A DNA stretch of 23,492 bases from Fidelibacterota bacterium UBA6817 (GTDB lineage: Bacteria; Fidelibacterota; Fidelibacteria; Fidelibacterales; Fidelibacteraceae), in assembly GCA_002452555.1 (NCBI GenBank), contig DKER01000066.1, positions 10,718 to 34,209 on the forward strand, written 5' to 3'. Each line of letters starts with the position of its first letter. Positions within the stretch are counted from its first letter, which is position 1. The translations under genes and the position numbers were made by a program. The notes under the pieces are model-generated. The model searched no databases, was not told where the DNA came from, and saw only the letters and a program-made list of their open reading frames with translations. Positions 1 through 8,583 of the stretch are shown in pieces.

Positions 1-1491
1 GGTTTACAGGCAACCGATGAGGAAATCTATTTTTATCTAGAAAATAACCCGCCTCAGTATATACGTGAAGCGGAAATTTTTCTCACAGACGGTGTGTTTG
101 ATCATCAAAAATATCTGGATATCCTTCGGGATCCTTCAAATCCTTACGGTATCAACTGGGTGCCGATTGAAGAGGAAATCCGCCGGATCCTGCCTTACGA
201 AAAATTAAGTGATCATATTTCTTCCTCGGTTATTGTCACTGAAAATGAAATTCGCCAGGCTTATGAAGAAGAAAACGTCAGGTATGATATTGAACATCTG
301 ACGGTCCTTATAAGCAGGATTCAGGATGATGAGGTTTCTGTAAATGAAAAAGAAGTCCTGACATTTTATGAAAAAAATAAAAGCGAATTCAAAACACCAG
401 AGACAAAAATTCTTCAATATGTAAGCTGGTCTAAAGAGCCGTCTGTCGAAGATACTACTCTGGCCTTGAATGAAGTCGAAGAAATTCTTCTTCGTTTGGA
501 TGAAGGTGAAAACTTTGAAGATCTGGCCAGAGTTTTTTCTCAGGATCCTTCTGCTTCGGAAGGGGGCAGTCTCGGATATTTTGGTCGGGGACAAATGGTA
601 AAACCCTTTGAAGATGCAGCCTTCTCAGCTCCATTAAACAAGATTGTCGGACCGGTTCTGTCACAGTTCGGTTATCATCTGATCCGGGTGGAAGATAAAA
701 AGGTTGAAAATGGCGAAACCCAGATAAAAGCCTCTCATATTTTAGTTAAAATTCAGGCCGGCCCCAATACTCTGGAAAGAGTCGCCGGCGAAGCTCGCGT
801 TTTTACGTATGATGCAGAGGACCAGGGTTTTGAAAGAGCACTTGAACTCTATAAACTCAAAGCGGATACAACGTCATTCGGAATTTCACGGGAGAGTAAT
901 TTTTATCCCGGGCTGGGATTTATGCCAAGCCTTACGCGCTGGGTATTCAGAAACAAAACCGGTCAGATTACGGAACAACCGTTTGAAACAGAAAACCTTA
1001 TTGTCGTAGCTCAGATTATAGAAAGCAAACCCGAGTCTTTTCAATCCTTTGACGAAGTAAAAACATCAATAGAACGCCGGCTGATACGGGAAAAGAAAGA
1101 AGCCCTAAGTCTTGAAAAAGCACGGGAACTGGCACAAAAGACCGATGATCTTTACAAGCTAAAAGACGAAAGTGATAAGATTCGTTTCGGTTCTGAAGAA
1201 AATGTGACGCTTAAAAACCTGCCGGCCCTTTACCGAAATAATCCTGCTGTCAATAATTTGCTCAGACTGGCAAAACTGAATGAAATTGTCGGACCGGTAA
1301 AAACAGCACAGGGTTATTCGCTGATTCAACTCCGTAAACGCTCGGCAATTGATGAAGCAGATTACCGGTTGAAAAGAGAAGAAATCCGGACCCGTCTGCA
1401 ACAGGAGAAAGAGAACACGGCCATTGAAGCATACCTGACAGCCATGAAAGAAAAAGCCACAATAAAGGATTATAGGGAAAATTACTTCTAA
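1..1491 (+). CDS. PpiD/SurA-like peptidyl-prolyl cis-trans isomerase, 5' end outside window
   Basis: The frame is open from base 1 (496 residues visible), so the gene starts upstream; the GTG at 94 is internal. The protein is a periplasmic folding factor of the parvulin/SurA_N family that should help outer-membrane or secreted proteins fold. The first 100 or so residues resemble the SurA/PpiD N-terminal helical domain. A canonical PpiC domain follows at about visible residues 132-236, with the signature GGSLGYFGRGQMVKPFEDA and the closing FGYHLIRV. A second parvulin-like segment begins at IKASHILVKI (near base 725) and a degenerate third ends at VGPVKTAQGYSLIQL. The charged C-terminal helix is typical of the PpiD arrangement. 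A strong terminator follows. The signal or anchor sequence is off the edge, so membrane attachment cannot be judged. Confidence 0.88.
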   Translation, partial: GLQATDEEIYFYLENNPPQYIREAEIFLTDGVFDHQKYLDILRDPSNPYGINWVPIEEEIRRILPYEKLSDHISSSVIVTENEIRQAYEEENVRYDIEHLTVLISRIQDDEVSVNEKEVLTFYEKNKSEFKTPETKILQYVSWSKEPSVEDTTLALNEVEEILLRLDEGENFEDLARVFSQDPSASEGGSLGYFGRGQMVKPFEDAAFSAPLNKIVGPVLSQFGYHLIRVEDKKVENGETQIKASHILVKIQAGPNTLERVAGEARVFTYDAEDQGFERALELYKLKADTTSFGISRESNFYPGLGFMPSLTRWVFRNKTGQITEQPFETENLIVVAQIIESKPESFQSFDEVKTSIERRLIREKKEALSLEKARELAQKTDDLYKLKDESDKIRFGSEENVTLKNLPALYRNNPAVNNLLRLAKLNEIVGPVKTAQGYSLIQLRKRSAIDEADYRLKREEIRTRLQQEKENTAIEAYLTAMKEKATIKDYRENYF

Positions 1492-1513
1492 AATTGTGCC
1501 GCATAAATTGTTT

Positions 1514-1540
1514 AAAAAGAGGCAGATTTGCCTCTTTTTT
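1514..1540 (+). terminator. Rho-independent terminator of the PpiD-like gene
   Basis: Inverted repeat GAGGCA (1519-1524), loop GATT, TGCCTC (1529-1534), followed by six T. Five A before the stem mean it could also act on the opposite strand. It sits 24 bases after the stop codon. Confidence 0.85.
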
Positions 1541-1554
1541 GTATCCCTAAATAA

Positions 1555-1580
1555 AAACCGGCAGGAATCTCTACCGGTTT
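1555..1580 (-). terminator. Rho-independent terminator of the minus-strand operon
   Basis: Read on the minus strand, AAACCGGTAG pairs with CTGCCGGTTT across a 6-base loop. This is a 10-bp stem with one T-G wobble, followed by TTTAT. It lies 35 bases after the DUF4954 stop codon, so the two converging transcripts each have their own terminator. Confidence 0.75.
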
Positions 1581-1615
1581 ATTTATTCAATACTTTTTCA
1601 GCTTCTGAATGACGT

Positions 1616-3589
1616 TTATTGCAGCTTCAGGCGTTTCAGCACATTATCAGCCCGTTGCTCAATTTCAGAATTTTCTTTCACGAGTCCTTTCACGAACTTA
1701 TTATCGTCATACGTGCCGCGGACTGCCGTGAAATCTTTGTTGCGGATGTCTTCATCACCATCTAATCCGTATCCCATATGGCTGCCCGGATCAAATTCTT
1801 TTTCCGCATCTTTCAGAATCATGTTGTTGAGTTTTAAGACGTTTGATTTCCAGTTTTCGATGATATCACGGGTTTGTTCATCACTCAGGTCTTTCGGTTC
1901 AACATTGAATTGTTTACGAATTTGACCGGCCCACCAGAGAAGACTGTCGTCATTGTATGCATCTGCCGCTTCATTGACAGCATTTAAAACATCATCTACA
2001 GAATTGGTTGAAGACTGTACGATGGCATTTATACAAGACTCCAGGCGTGACTTGGAAACCAGCATTCCTGCCAGATCAAACCATGGTTCCGGTTCCCGGC
2101 CGGGCAAGATCGCCAGCTTTTCTTTCAACGTTTGCCCGGGTGCAAGGGATTCTGCAAGCTTTAACAGTATTTCTCCAATGTAAATTGCTACGGCAATACG
2201 ATAGTATTTTAATCCGCTTCTTAAAAGCAAGCGTTTGATAACAAGCCCTTTGTAACTCACATATTCCTGTTCCCGACGGCTCTTTTCCGAGAGTTCTTCA
2301 AGAATTTCCATCCCTTTTAAAACGTTTCCAATGGTCCTTGGATTGAACAGGTCAAAATGAATTCTGTCATATTTCCGGCTGTCTTTCCGCCTGTCTCTGG
2401 CCGGCCATTTTTCACTGTCTCTCCGGGTTCCTACCGTAAACAGGTTCATAGCCGGAGTAAGCTGGCTTTTTCCGTCTTCTGCCGTGATGTAGGAAAAGGG
2501 GAAATCAGCTGCTTCAAAGTTTGTCGTGTGTTTCCCCGTAACCACACTGAAAGCACCCACCGTGCAGGGCCACAGCATATAGGACAATGATCCTGTTTTT
2601 GCACCCCGTTCCAGTATCCCCTGATGTATAGGACCAAGTTTGTACATGTGGTTACTTTGATTGGTACCGCTGCCAGCATTGTAAAAGGAGAACATTCCTG
2701 CAATCAGGAGAGTGGATTTGTGGTGTGTTACGGTATAGGGACCGGCAAAAAGACTGACGGCTTCACCGTGATATCCTTCCGAATTTGCAAAAAATGCTGA
2801 TCCTTCGGCTGAAAATTGCTTCCCAAGGCGAACACCCTGTCCAACAAAACATTTATCAAGTAAAACCCCGTCGCTGATATGGGAACCGGACTGAACAATA
2901 AAATGTTTTGCTATAACGGATTGGCCTATCCTGACAGGATCTTCAGGACTTCCGGCAAGAGTACCTTCTTCCAGGAGATCAGCACCGGATATTTCCGTTC
3001 CGGGACCAATTTCCACATTACGGATGATGCCTGCGTCAGTAATTTTTACATGCGACCCCACTGTTCCCCGGTCACTCTTTACGGATTCACAATAAGTCTC
3101 AATAAGGGACAGGAGTTTTTTCGTCAAAGAATCATGGTATCGGAAGTGAACAAGCATGTATGCTATTTGGGCAGACAAATGATTGTAAATTGGCAATTCA
3201 CGGCCGCCGCCTTCGTTCAGAACCTCGATTTCAACGCCGTTGCCAAAGGAGGTTAATCCTGTAACACTCATGGACCGGATATTATCCAAAACCGCATGGT
3301 GTTGAATATCATACCGGTAAAGATTCTGAACGTTCTGGATAAGAGCATTATCTCCAACCGTACACTCTCTCAGAGTGGAATGGTAAATGCCGGTTTGCTG
3401 TGTCCCTCTTTCCTTAACGGTTACATGTTCGTTGAAGATTCCCAATGATATATTGCCAAAGAATCGAACATGCTGTATTCGTTCAGGGTCAAACGGATCC
3501 GTAACCCGGACAGATTCCCATGTTTCGGCCGTACACCCCTGTTTCTTTAATTTTTCAATTTCTGTATGCTGTAAATTTCTATAGGCCAT
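1616..3589 (-). CDS. DUF4954 family protein, left-handed beta-helix (hexapeptide) type
   Basis: A 657-residue protein matching my recollection of the DUF4954 family, which is mostly found in Bacteroidota and related groups and has no firmly assigned role. Residues about 35-260 show repeated short I/V-G-x-x periods (for example DNALIQNV, GSHVKITDAGIIRNVEIGPGTEISGA), as in the parallel beta-helix of sugar-nucleotide acyl- and nucleotidyltransferases. A conserved-looking core follows: TNQSNHMYKLGPIHQG (309-324) and HTTNFEAADFPFSYI (354-368). The last 200 residues look helical. AGGGGTGA sits 5 bases before the ATG. It is the last gene of the operon, 15 bases after nagB. This suggests, without proof, a job in amino-sugar or activated-sugar metabolism. 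There is no signal peptide, so it is cytoplasmic. Confidence 0.85.
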   Translation of the reverse strand: MAYRNLQHTEIEKLKKQGCTAETWESVRVTDPFDPERIQHVRFFGNISLGIFNEHVTVKERGTQQTGIYHSTLRECTVGDNALIQNVQNLYRYDIQHHAVLDNIRSMSVTGLTSFGNGVEIEVLNEGGGRELPIYNHLSAQIAYMLVHFRYHDSLTKKLLSLIETYCESVKSDRGTVGSHVKITDAGIIRNVEIGPGTEISGADLLEEGTLAGSPEDPVRIGQSVIAKHFIVQSGSHISDGVLLDKCFVGQGVRLGKQFSAEGSAFFANSEGYHGEAVSLFAGPYTVTHHKSTLLIAGMFSFYNAGSGTNQSNHMYKLGPIHQGILERGAKTGSLSYMLWPCTVGAFSVVTGKHTTNFEAADFPFSYITAEDGKSQLTPAMNLFTVGTRRDSEKWPARDRRKDSRKYDRIHFDLFNPRTIGNVLKGMEILEELSEKSRREQEYVSYKGLVIKRLLLRSGLKYYRIAVAIYIGEILLKLAESLAPGQTLKEKLAILPGREPEPWFDLAGMLVSKSRLESCINAIVQSSTNSVDDVLNAVNEAADAYNDDSLLWWAGQIRKQFNVEPKDLSDEQTRDIIENWKSNVLKLNNMILKDAEKEFDPGSHMGYGLDGDEDIRNKDFTAVRGTYDDNKFVKGLVKENSEIEQRADNVLKRLKLQ

Positions 3590-3604
3590 GTAATCACCCC
3601 TGTT

Positions 3605-4414
3605 TTATACGTTGGGTAAATGTGTCAGAGCCTCGTGTTCAATATCTTTGAAATATTTCATGGTACCAACTTTTAATTCCATGGTAGCTTCGTCATCACA
3701 GCATATAATTCCGTGACGGTGCATCTGAAGCATTGAAACAGTCCACATGTGATTGACACCTTCTTCAACGACTTTCTGTAGGGCTCTGGCTTTTTTATAA
3801 CCGTTTACGATAATCAGAACTTCATGGGCACTCATAACAGTGCCTACACCGACCGTAAGAGCCATTTTCGGGACCTTGTTGACATCATTGTCAAAAAAGC
3901 GGGAATTTGCCATGATGGTATCATAGGTAAGTGTCTTGATCCGCGTAACGGAAGAAAGAGACGATCCCGGTTCATTGAAGGCAATATGTCCGTCCGGACC
4001 GATTCCCCCAAGAAAGAGATCAATTCCGCCGACTTTGCGAATTTTTTCTTCGTAATCCAGACACTCTTTTTCCAAATCCCCGGCGTTACCGTTGAGTATA
4101 TTCACATTTTCTTTTGGAATATCAATGTGTTTGAACAGGTTGTCCCACATAAAGAAATGATAACTTTGGGGATGATCTTCCGGTATGCCGACATATTCAT
4201 CCATGTTGAAAGTGATAACATTTTTAAATGAAACCTTGCCGGCTTTATAAAGTTTTACAAGCTCTTCATATGTTCCGATCGGGGATGATCCGGTTGGAAG
4301 TCCAAGCACATAGGGCTTATCGGATGCCTTTTGGGCTTCATTGATTTTATGGGCCACATAATGGGCTACCCACGTGCTCAAATGTTCATAATTATTATAA
4401 ATAAGTATCCGCAT
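3605..4414 (-). CDS. nagB: Glucosamine-6-phosphate deaminase
   Basis: Converts glucosamine-6-phosphate to fructose-6-phosphate plus ammonia, feeding amino sugars into glycolysis; cytoplasmic. At 269 residues it is close to the 266 of E. coli NagB and aligns with it without gaps over the catalytic part. Asp72 (FNMDEYVG), Asp141 and His143 (GPDGHIAFNEP) and Glu148 are all present at the same numbers. The residues of the E. coli GlcNAc-6-phosphate allosteric site (Arg158, Lys160, Thr161 and Tyr254) are also kept, so it may be an allosteric hexameric type. An AGGAAAG ribosome site precedes the ATG. It sits 26 bases after the acyl-CoA synthetase gene and 15 before DUF4954, so the genes are probably co-transcribed. 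Confidence 0.96.
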   Translation of the reverse strand: MRILIYNNYEHLSTWVAHYVAHKINEAQKASDKPYVLGLPTGSSPIGTYEELVKLYKAGKVSFKNVITFNMDEYVGIPEDHPQSYHFFMWDNLFKHIDIPKENVNILNGNAGDLEKECLDYEEKIRKVGGIDLFLGGIGPDGHIAFNEPGSSLSSVTRIKTLTYDTIMANSRFFDNDVNKVPKMALTVGVGTVMSAHEVLIIVNGYKKARALQKVVEEGVNHMWTVSMLQMHRHGIICCDDEATMELKVGTMKYFKDIEHEALTHLPNV

Positions 4415-4440
4415 TGGTCTTTCCTTTCTTTATTATTCAT

Positions 4441-6558
4441 TTATAACATAATTCGGGCATCTGCCACAAAAGCTCCCAGCCCTTTTTCTCTTACAATCAG
4501 AGGATTGATATCCAGTTCTTTGATATCAGGATGATTGACTGCCAGCTGCGACAGGCGGAGTATGCATTCAATCAATTTTTCCATATCTCTTGGTTTTTTG
4601 CCACGAATGCCCTGCAGGATGGCGGAGGATTTTGTTTCTGCAATCATGTGTTCAACATCGGTTACATTCAAGGGAGCAACCCGGAAGCTGACATCTTTGA
4701 AAACTTCAACATAGATCCCGCCCAGACCGAACATGATTACCGGTCCGAAACTGTTATCCCGTTTCAAACCCAGAATGACTTCTTCTCCTTCCGGAATCAT
4801 CTGTTCGATCAGAATTCCTTTGATTTGTGCATTCGGATCGTATATCCCGGCGTTTTTCAAAATGGTTTTATAACTTGTTTTTACGTCATCTGCAGATGAA
4901 ATGTTCAGAATAACGCCTCCGGCTTCCGACTTGTGAATGATTTCGTTCGATACAACCTTCATCACAACCGGATAACCGATTGTTTCTGCAATTTTGACGG
5001 CTTCTTCCGGTGAAGATGCGACGTCAGCGCGGACTACAGGAAGTCCGTATGCTTTCAGAACCTTATCAGACAAATCCTCTGTCAGATATTGTTTTCCGGA
5101 CGATTTTACGTCATTGATTATTTCGGCAACAATTTTATCATCCACATCCTCAAATATTTTAACTTTTTTTGGTTGTTCCTTTTGTTCTATTCCGAACTGA
5201 TAAACGGTAGCAAAAGCCCGGCACATCGATTCCGGCAGCGTATAGTGAGGAATTTTGTTTCGTTGCAGAACGTCGATACCCTGAGCCACATCTGCTTCAC
5301 CCATAAAGGATGTATACACCGGTTTACGGTAATGGTGTGACACCTTTGCCACTTCACGGGCAATCAGATCGATTTCAGTCATGGATTGCGGTGTCAGGAT
5401 CACAAAAACGCCATCGACATCCGGATCTTTGAAAGCAGCGGATAAGGCAACATTATATCGATCTGCCCGGGCATCTCCGATCACATCCACCGGATTATTG
5501 ATGTTTGCGGTTTTAGGAAGGTTTTTCTTAAGAACCGCAGTTGTCTCTTCTGAAAACTTTGCCAGTTCAAGTCCGTCGTGAATAGCTGCATCAGTCGTAA
5601 GAACACCGGGTCCGCCTGCATTGGTTATGATGGCAATTTTTTTGGATTTTGGAATGGGTTGATATGCAAACGCTATTGCAATATTGAACATTTCATCAAT
5701 ATCCTGGCAGCGAATAATCCGGGCTTGACGAAAAGCGGCATCACATACATCATCGCTTCCGGCCATTGAGCCGGTATGGGATGCGGCCGCACTTGCTCCT
5801 TCCGATGTTCGTCCTGATTTTAAAATCAGAACGGGTTTCCCTGCTTTGATAACTGCTTGAGCGGCTTTCATTAGTCCCGGACCGTCTGTTACTTCTTCAA
5901 GATACATAAGAATGACCTTGGTCTTCGGGTCATCTTTCAGGTAATATAGCAGGTCAATCTCAGTTACATCTGCTTTGTTTCCGAAACTGATGAATTTGGA
6001 AAAGCCGATATGTTTTGCATAGGCATAGTCCAAAACGGCGGTGCAGAGGGCTCCGCTTTGGGACAGAAATCCGATGCTTCCTTCTTCAGGCATACGACGG
6101 GCAAAAGAAGCATTAATTTTCGAGCGGGCATCCGTGTTGATGACACCCAGACAATTGGGACCAATAATTGACATCCCGTATTTGTCGGCAATCTCCTTGA
6201 CTTTTTTCTCCCGTTCTATGCCGTCCCCGCCGACTTCTTTAAAACCGGCGGATATAATGATCACGGCTTTGATCCCAATTTGCCCGCACTGTTCCAGGGC
6301 TAAATGGATAACGGATGAAGGAAATACGAGGATTGCCAGGTCTACGGGATCCGGGATATCCGTAACATACCGGTATGCTTTTATTCCGGCAACAAACCGT
6401 TCCTTGGGACTCACGGGATAAACGACACCGTTAAAATCTGCATCCAGTATGTTGCGAAGAATATCATGCGGGACAGTCCCGACAACTTTATTTGTTCCAA
6501 CAACCGCAATTGAATCCGGATAAAATAATTTGTTCAGATTTGCCTTGAAATCTTTCAT
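4441..6558 (-). CDS. ADP-forming acetyl/acyl-CoA synthetase, fused alpha-beta
   Basis: Converts acyl-CoA, ADP and phosphate to acid, CoA and ATP: substrate-level phosphorylation typical of fermenting archaea and some bacteria. The 705 residues contain the CoA-binding domain (about 1-130, with VVGTNKVVGTVP and the IIGPNCLG loop) and a succinyl-CoA-ligase-like domain. The phosphorylated histidine is His261 in AAASHTGSMAGSD. From about 485 an ATP-grasp beta part follows (VVMKVVSNEIIHKSEAGGV, with swinging-loop His542). The C-terminal half ends in KELDINPLIV. Alpha and beta parts are fused, as in many bacterial homologues. It lies 46 bases after the acyl carrier protein gene. The exact acid (acetate, branched-chain or aryl) cannot be read from sequence. 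The symbol acdAB would fit but is left out. Confidence 0.93.
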   Translation of the reverse strand: MKDFKANLNKLFYPDSIAVVGTNKVVGTVPHDILRNILDADFNGVVYPVSPKERFVAGIKAYRYVTDIPDPVDLAILVFPSSVIHLALEQCGQIGIKAVIIISAGFKEVGGDGIEREKKVKEIADKYGMSIIGPNCLGVINTDARSKINASFARRMPEEGSIGFLSQSGALCTAVLDYAYAKHIGFSKFISFGNKADVTEIDLLYYLKDDPKTKVILMYLEEVTDGPGLMKAAQAVIKAGKPVLILKSGRTSEGASAAASHTGSMAGSDDVCDAAFRQARIIRCQDIDEMFNIAIAFAYQPIPKSKKIAIITNAGGPGVLTTDAAIHDGLELAKFSEETTAVLKKNLPKTANINNPVDVIGDARADRYNVALSAAFKDPDVDGVFVILTPQSMTEIDLIAREVAKVSHHYRKPVYTSFMGEADVAQGIDVLQRNKIPHYTLPESMCRAFATVYQFGIEQKEQPKKVKIFEDVDDKIVAEIINDVKSSGKQYLTEDLSDKVLKAYGLPVVRADVASSPEEAVKIAETIGYPVVMKVVSNEIIHKSEAGGVILNISSADDVKTSYKTILKNAGIYDPNAQIKGILIEQMIPEGEEVILGLKRDNSFGPVIMFGLGGIYVEVFKDVSFRVAPLNVTDVEHMIAETKSSAILQGIRGKKPRDMEKLIECILRLSQLAVNHPDIKELDINPLIVREKGLGAFVADARIML

Positions 6559-6604
6559 AGTACATCCCTTGGTTTTGTTAACATTAAAGTCTGTTTTGTG
6601 ATTG

Positions 6605-6844
6605 TTATAAATAGGATGCTATAAAGGTAACTGCATCTGAAACAGTCTGGATGGCAAGGGCTTTATCTTCATCCATTTCAATGTCGAATTCCTCTTCAAA
6701 AGCAGCCACAAGTTCAAGACTCTGCATCGAATCAGCACCCAGATCAAAAATGAAGTTTGCATCATCAACCACTTCATCGGGATCGAGTTTCAGTACGTTG
6801 GCAACAACCTTTTTTACCTTTTCCTGTACTTCATGCTTTTCCAT
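6605..6844 (-). CDS. acpP: Acyl carrier protein
   Basis: A 79-residue acidic helical protein with the phosphopantetheine attachment serine Ser39 in DLGADSMQSLELV. This is a DSMQ variant of the usual DSLD/E motif. The preceding DPDEVVDDANFIFDLGAD is the standard helix 1-2 linker. It carries growing acyl chains in the cytoplasm for fatty acid synthesis or for a specialised acyl transfer. AGGAGG stands 5 bases before the ATG, so this is the well-translated first gene of the minus-strand operon. No fab genes are nearby; the next gene is the ADP-forming acyl-CoA synthetase. It could therefore be a second, dedicated carrier rather than the housekeeping one, and the symbol is by family only. Confidence 0.93.
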   Translation of the reverse strand: MEKHEVQEKVKKVVANVLKLDPDEVVDDANFIFDLGADSMQSLELVAAFEEEFDIEMDEDKALAIQTVSDAVTFIASYL

Positions 6845-6863
6845 TTTGTCCTCCTGTTTAATT

Positions 6864-6894
6864 AATATATGATTGGGTGAAAAAGTGTTTTCAA
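6864..6894 (-). promoter_or_regulatory. Possible promoter of the acp operon
   Basis: On the minus strand TTGAAA (6894-6889) precedes TATATT (6869-6864) with a 19-base spacer, longer than ideal. It is the best match in the gap before the acp start and is a weak prediction. Confidence 0.28.
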
Positions 6895-7166
6895 TGATAT
6901 TATGGCTTAATCCATATCTTCAGTGAGACATTTTCCTGAAATTCGTGTTTAATTTGAAGATGAGCAGCGGGATCCGGAATTCCTGTTAGAATAGGGGAGT
7001 CCCTTAAAATTAAGTTTAAGTATAAAAGAATTTAAAGCGACATGCAATACAATACTTGATTGGGATAAACCGGAAATAACATTACCGGTAAATCTTTTTT
7101 TATAGGGTATAAAACCTTTTTTTTGTGTGTAGAAATTGACTGTTGTAAATTGTGCGAACTTAATCA

Positions 7167-7177
7167 GGGGGGGGGGG
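7167..7177 (+). repeat. Homopolymer of 11 G before the MFS start codon
   Basis: Eleven consecutive G end 5 bases before the ATG at 7183. The run takes the place of the ribosome binding site and lies between the weak -10 box and the start. Such runs change length by slippage in phase-variable genes of other bacteria. A sequencing length error is also possible here. Confidence 0.9.
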
Positions 7178-7182
7178 CATCC

Positions 7183-8460
7183 ATGTTGGACGAAAAACGA
7201 TCTATTTATTCCTGGGCTATGTATGACTGGGCAAACAGTGCATTTGCCACAACGGTTATGGCCGGATTTTTTCCGCTCTTCTTTAACCAATACTGGGCAG
7301 ATCCTTCCAACCCGACACGAAGCGTCATGTATCTGGGTTGGGCCAACTCCTTGGCGTCAATCGTTGTTGCCCTGATTGCACCGTTCCTGGGCGCGGTTGC
7401 CGACCGCGGTACAGCAAAAAAGAAATTTCTTTTAATTTTTGCATTTCTGGGTGTTGTCATGACTGGAGGATTATGGTTTGTCGCCCAGGGAATGTGGAAA
7501 TTTGCCGCCTTGCTTTATGTTTTGGCAACCGTAGGTTTTTCAGGCGGCAACATCTTTTATGATTCTCTCCTTCCCGGTGTTGCTTCTGAAAAGAAAGTTG
7601 ATTTTGTCAGCAGTCTCGGCTTTGCCATGGGCTATATTGGCGGCGGACTTCTCTTTGCCGTAAACGTTATTATGTTTCTCAAACCATCATTATTCGGCAT
7701 CCCTGATAGTGCCACTGCAATCAAACTCTCGTTTCTTAGCGTGGCTGTATGGTGGGCTGTGTTTTCCATTCCAATCTTTTTGTTTGTAAAAGAACCAAAG
7801 CTTGTGGATTCTGTACCGCTGCATAAAGCTTTTGTTCTGGGATGGAAACAATTGATGGATACATTTAAACACATACGTCATTTGAGAATTGTGGGTCTTT
7901 TTCTCTTTGCGTACTGGCTTTATATTGATGGCGTGGATACAATCATCAGAATGGCCGTCAGTTACGGAGATTCTCTGGGGTTTGAAAGCAGTATTCTCAT
8001 AACAGCTTTGCTGATTACGCAATTTGTTGCATTTTTCGGATCTCTCTTTTACAGCTGGTTTTCAAAAAAAATTGGTGTGAAAGAAGCCATTATTGTTGCC
8101 ATTTGCGCCTACTGCCTGATTACCGTTCTGGGGTATTTCATGAATCAGTCCTGGCACTTTCTGGCACTTGCCATCGCGATCGGTCTCTTTCAAGGTGGTA
8201 TTCAGGCGTTAAGCAGGAGTTTGTATACACGGATTATTCCCAAGAAAAAATCAGCAGAATTTTTCGGTTTCTATAATATGCTGGGAAAATTTGCTGCAGT
8301 TGTAGGACCGGCTTTGATGGGAACCATCGGGTATTTATCCGGTAGTCAGCGGACCGGGATTCTTTCCATTCTCGTTCTTTTTATAGGAGGGGGATATTTC
8401 CTCATGAAAGTCAATATTGCCGAAGGAGAACTGATGGCAAAAAAATATCTGGCAGATTAG
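7183..8460 (+). CDS. MFS transporter, UMF1 (Atg22-like) family
   Basis: A 425-residue integral membrane protein with about 12 hydrophobic segments. The opening SIYSWAMYDWANSAFATTV is the hallmark of the UMF1/Atg22-like branch of the major facilitator superfamily. The loop between segments 2 and 3 reads FLGAVADRGTAKKKF, matching the MFS motif-A position, and the late GIQALSRSLYTRIIP is also typical. It probably exports or exchanges a small solute across the inner membrane; the substrate is unknown. The frame stays open upstream to a GTG at 7123, but the ATG at 7183 fits the family N-terminus (MLDEKRSIYSW) and follows the G run. No terminator is obvious after it. Confidence 0.92.
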   Translation: MLDEKRSIYSWAMYDWANSAFATTVMAGFFPLFFNQYWADPSNPTRSVMYLGWANSLASIVVALIAPFLGAVADRGTAKKKFLLIFAFLGVVMTGGLWFVAQGMWKFAALLYVLATVGFSGGNIFYDSLLPGVASEKKVDFVSSLGFAMGYIGGGLLFAVNVIMFLKPSLFGIPDSATAIKLSFLSVAVWWAVFSIPIFLFVKEPKLVDSVPLHKAFVLGWKQLMDTFKHIRHLRIVGLFLFAYWLYIDGVDTIIRMAVSYGDSLGFESSILITALLITQFVAFFGSLFYSWFSKKIGVKEAIIVAICAYCLITVLGYFMNQSWHFLALAIAIGLFQGGIQALSRSLYTRIIPKKKSAEFFGFYNMLGKFAAVVGPALMGTIGYLSGSQRTGILSILVLFIGGGYFLMKVNIAEGELMAKKYLAD

Positions 8461-8522
8461 TTTTTATTTGCAATATTCACCTTATATAAAAATTGATGCA
8501 GGTCACGTTCTGAAAATCCATA

Positions 8523-8576
8523 TTGAACGGTGATTGGAAAAGTATTATTATAGTATTAATCAGACTAATCAGGAGG
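8523..8576 (+). promoter_or_regulatory. Promoter and ribosome site of the surface protein gene
   Basis: TTGAAC (8523-8528) and TATTAT (8546-8551) are separated by exactly 17 bases, a good sigma-70-type match. AGGAGG (8571-8576) then lies 7 bases before the ATG at 8584. Confidence 0.55.
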
Positions 8577-8583
8577 TATTAGA

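Larger units (their letters stand above)
6845..7182. other. Divergent intergenic region between acp operon and MFS transporter
   Basis: These 338 bases hold no convincing gene. They contain the acp ribosome site and weak promoter at the left end. At the right end TTGACT (7136-7141) lies 17 bases before a CTTAAT box, followed by the G run 7167-7177. A small CCGG-based inverted repeat (7071-7092) precedes a T-rich stretch. Otherwise the sequence is AT-rich with no recognisable RNA. Confidence 0.5.

Noticed and set aside
7069..7102. Terminator-like CCGG hairpin with T run before the MFS gene
   Set aside because: Stem is only about 5 bp with a long loop, and no plus-strand gene lies upstream to terminate.
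6949..7290. Minus-strand open frame of 113 codons across the MFS start
   Set aside because: Covers the intergenic region and the real MFS start in antisense, has no ribosome site and no recognisable protein features.
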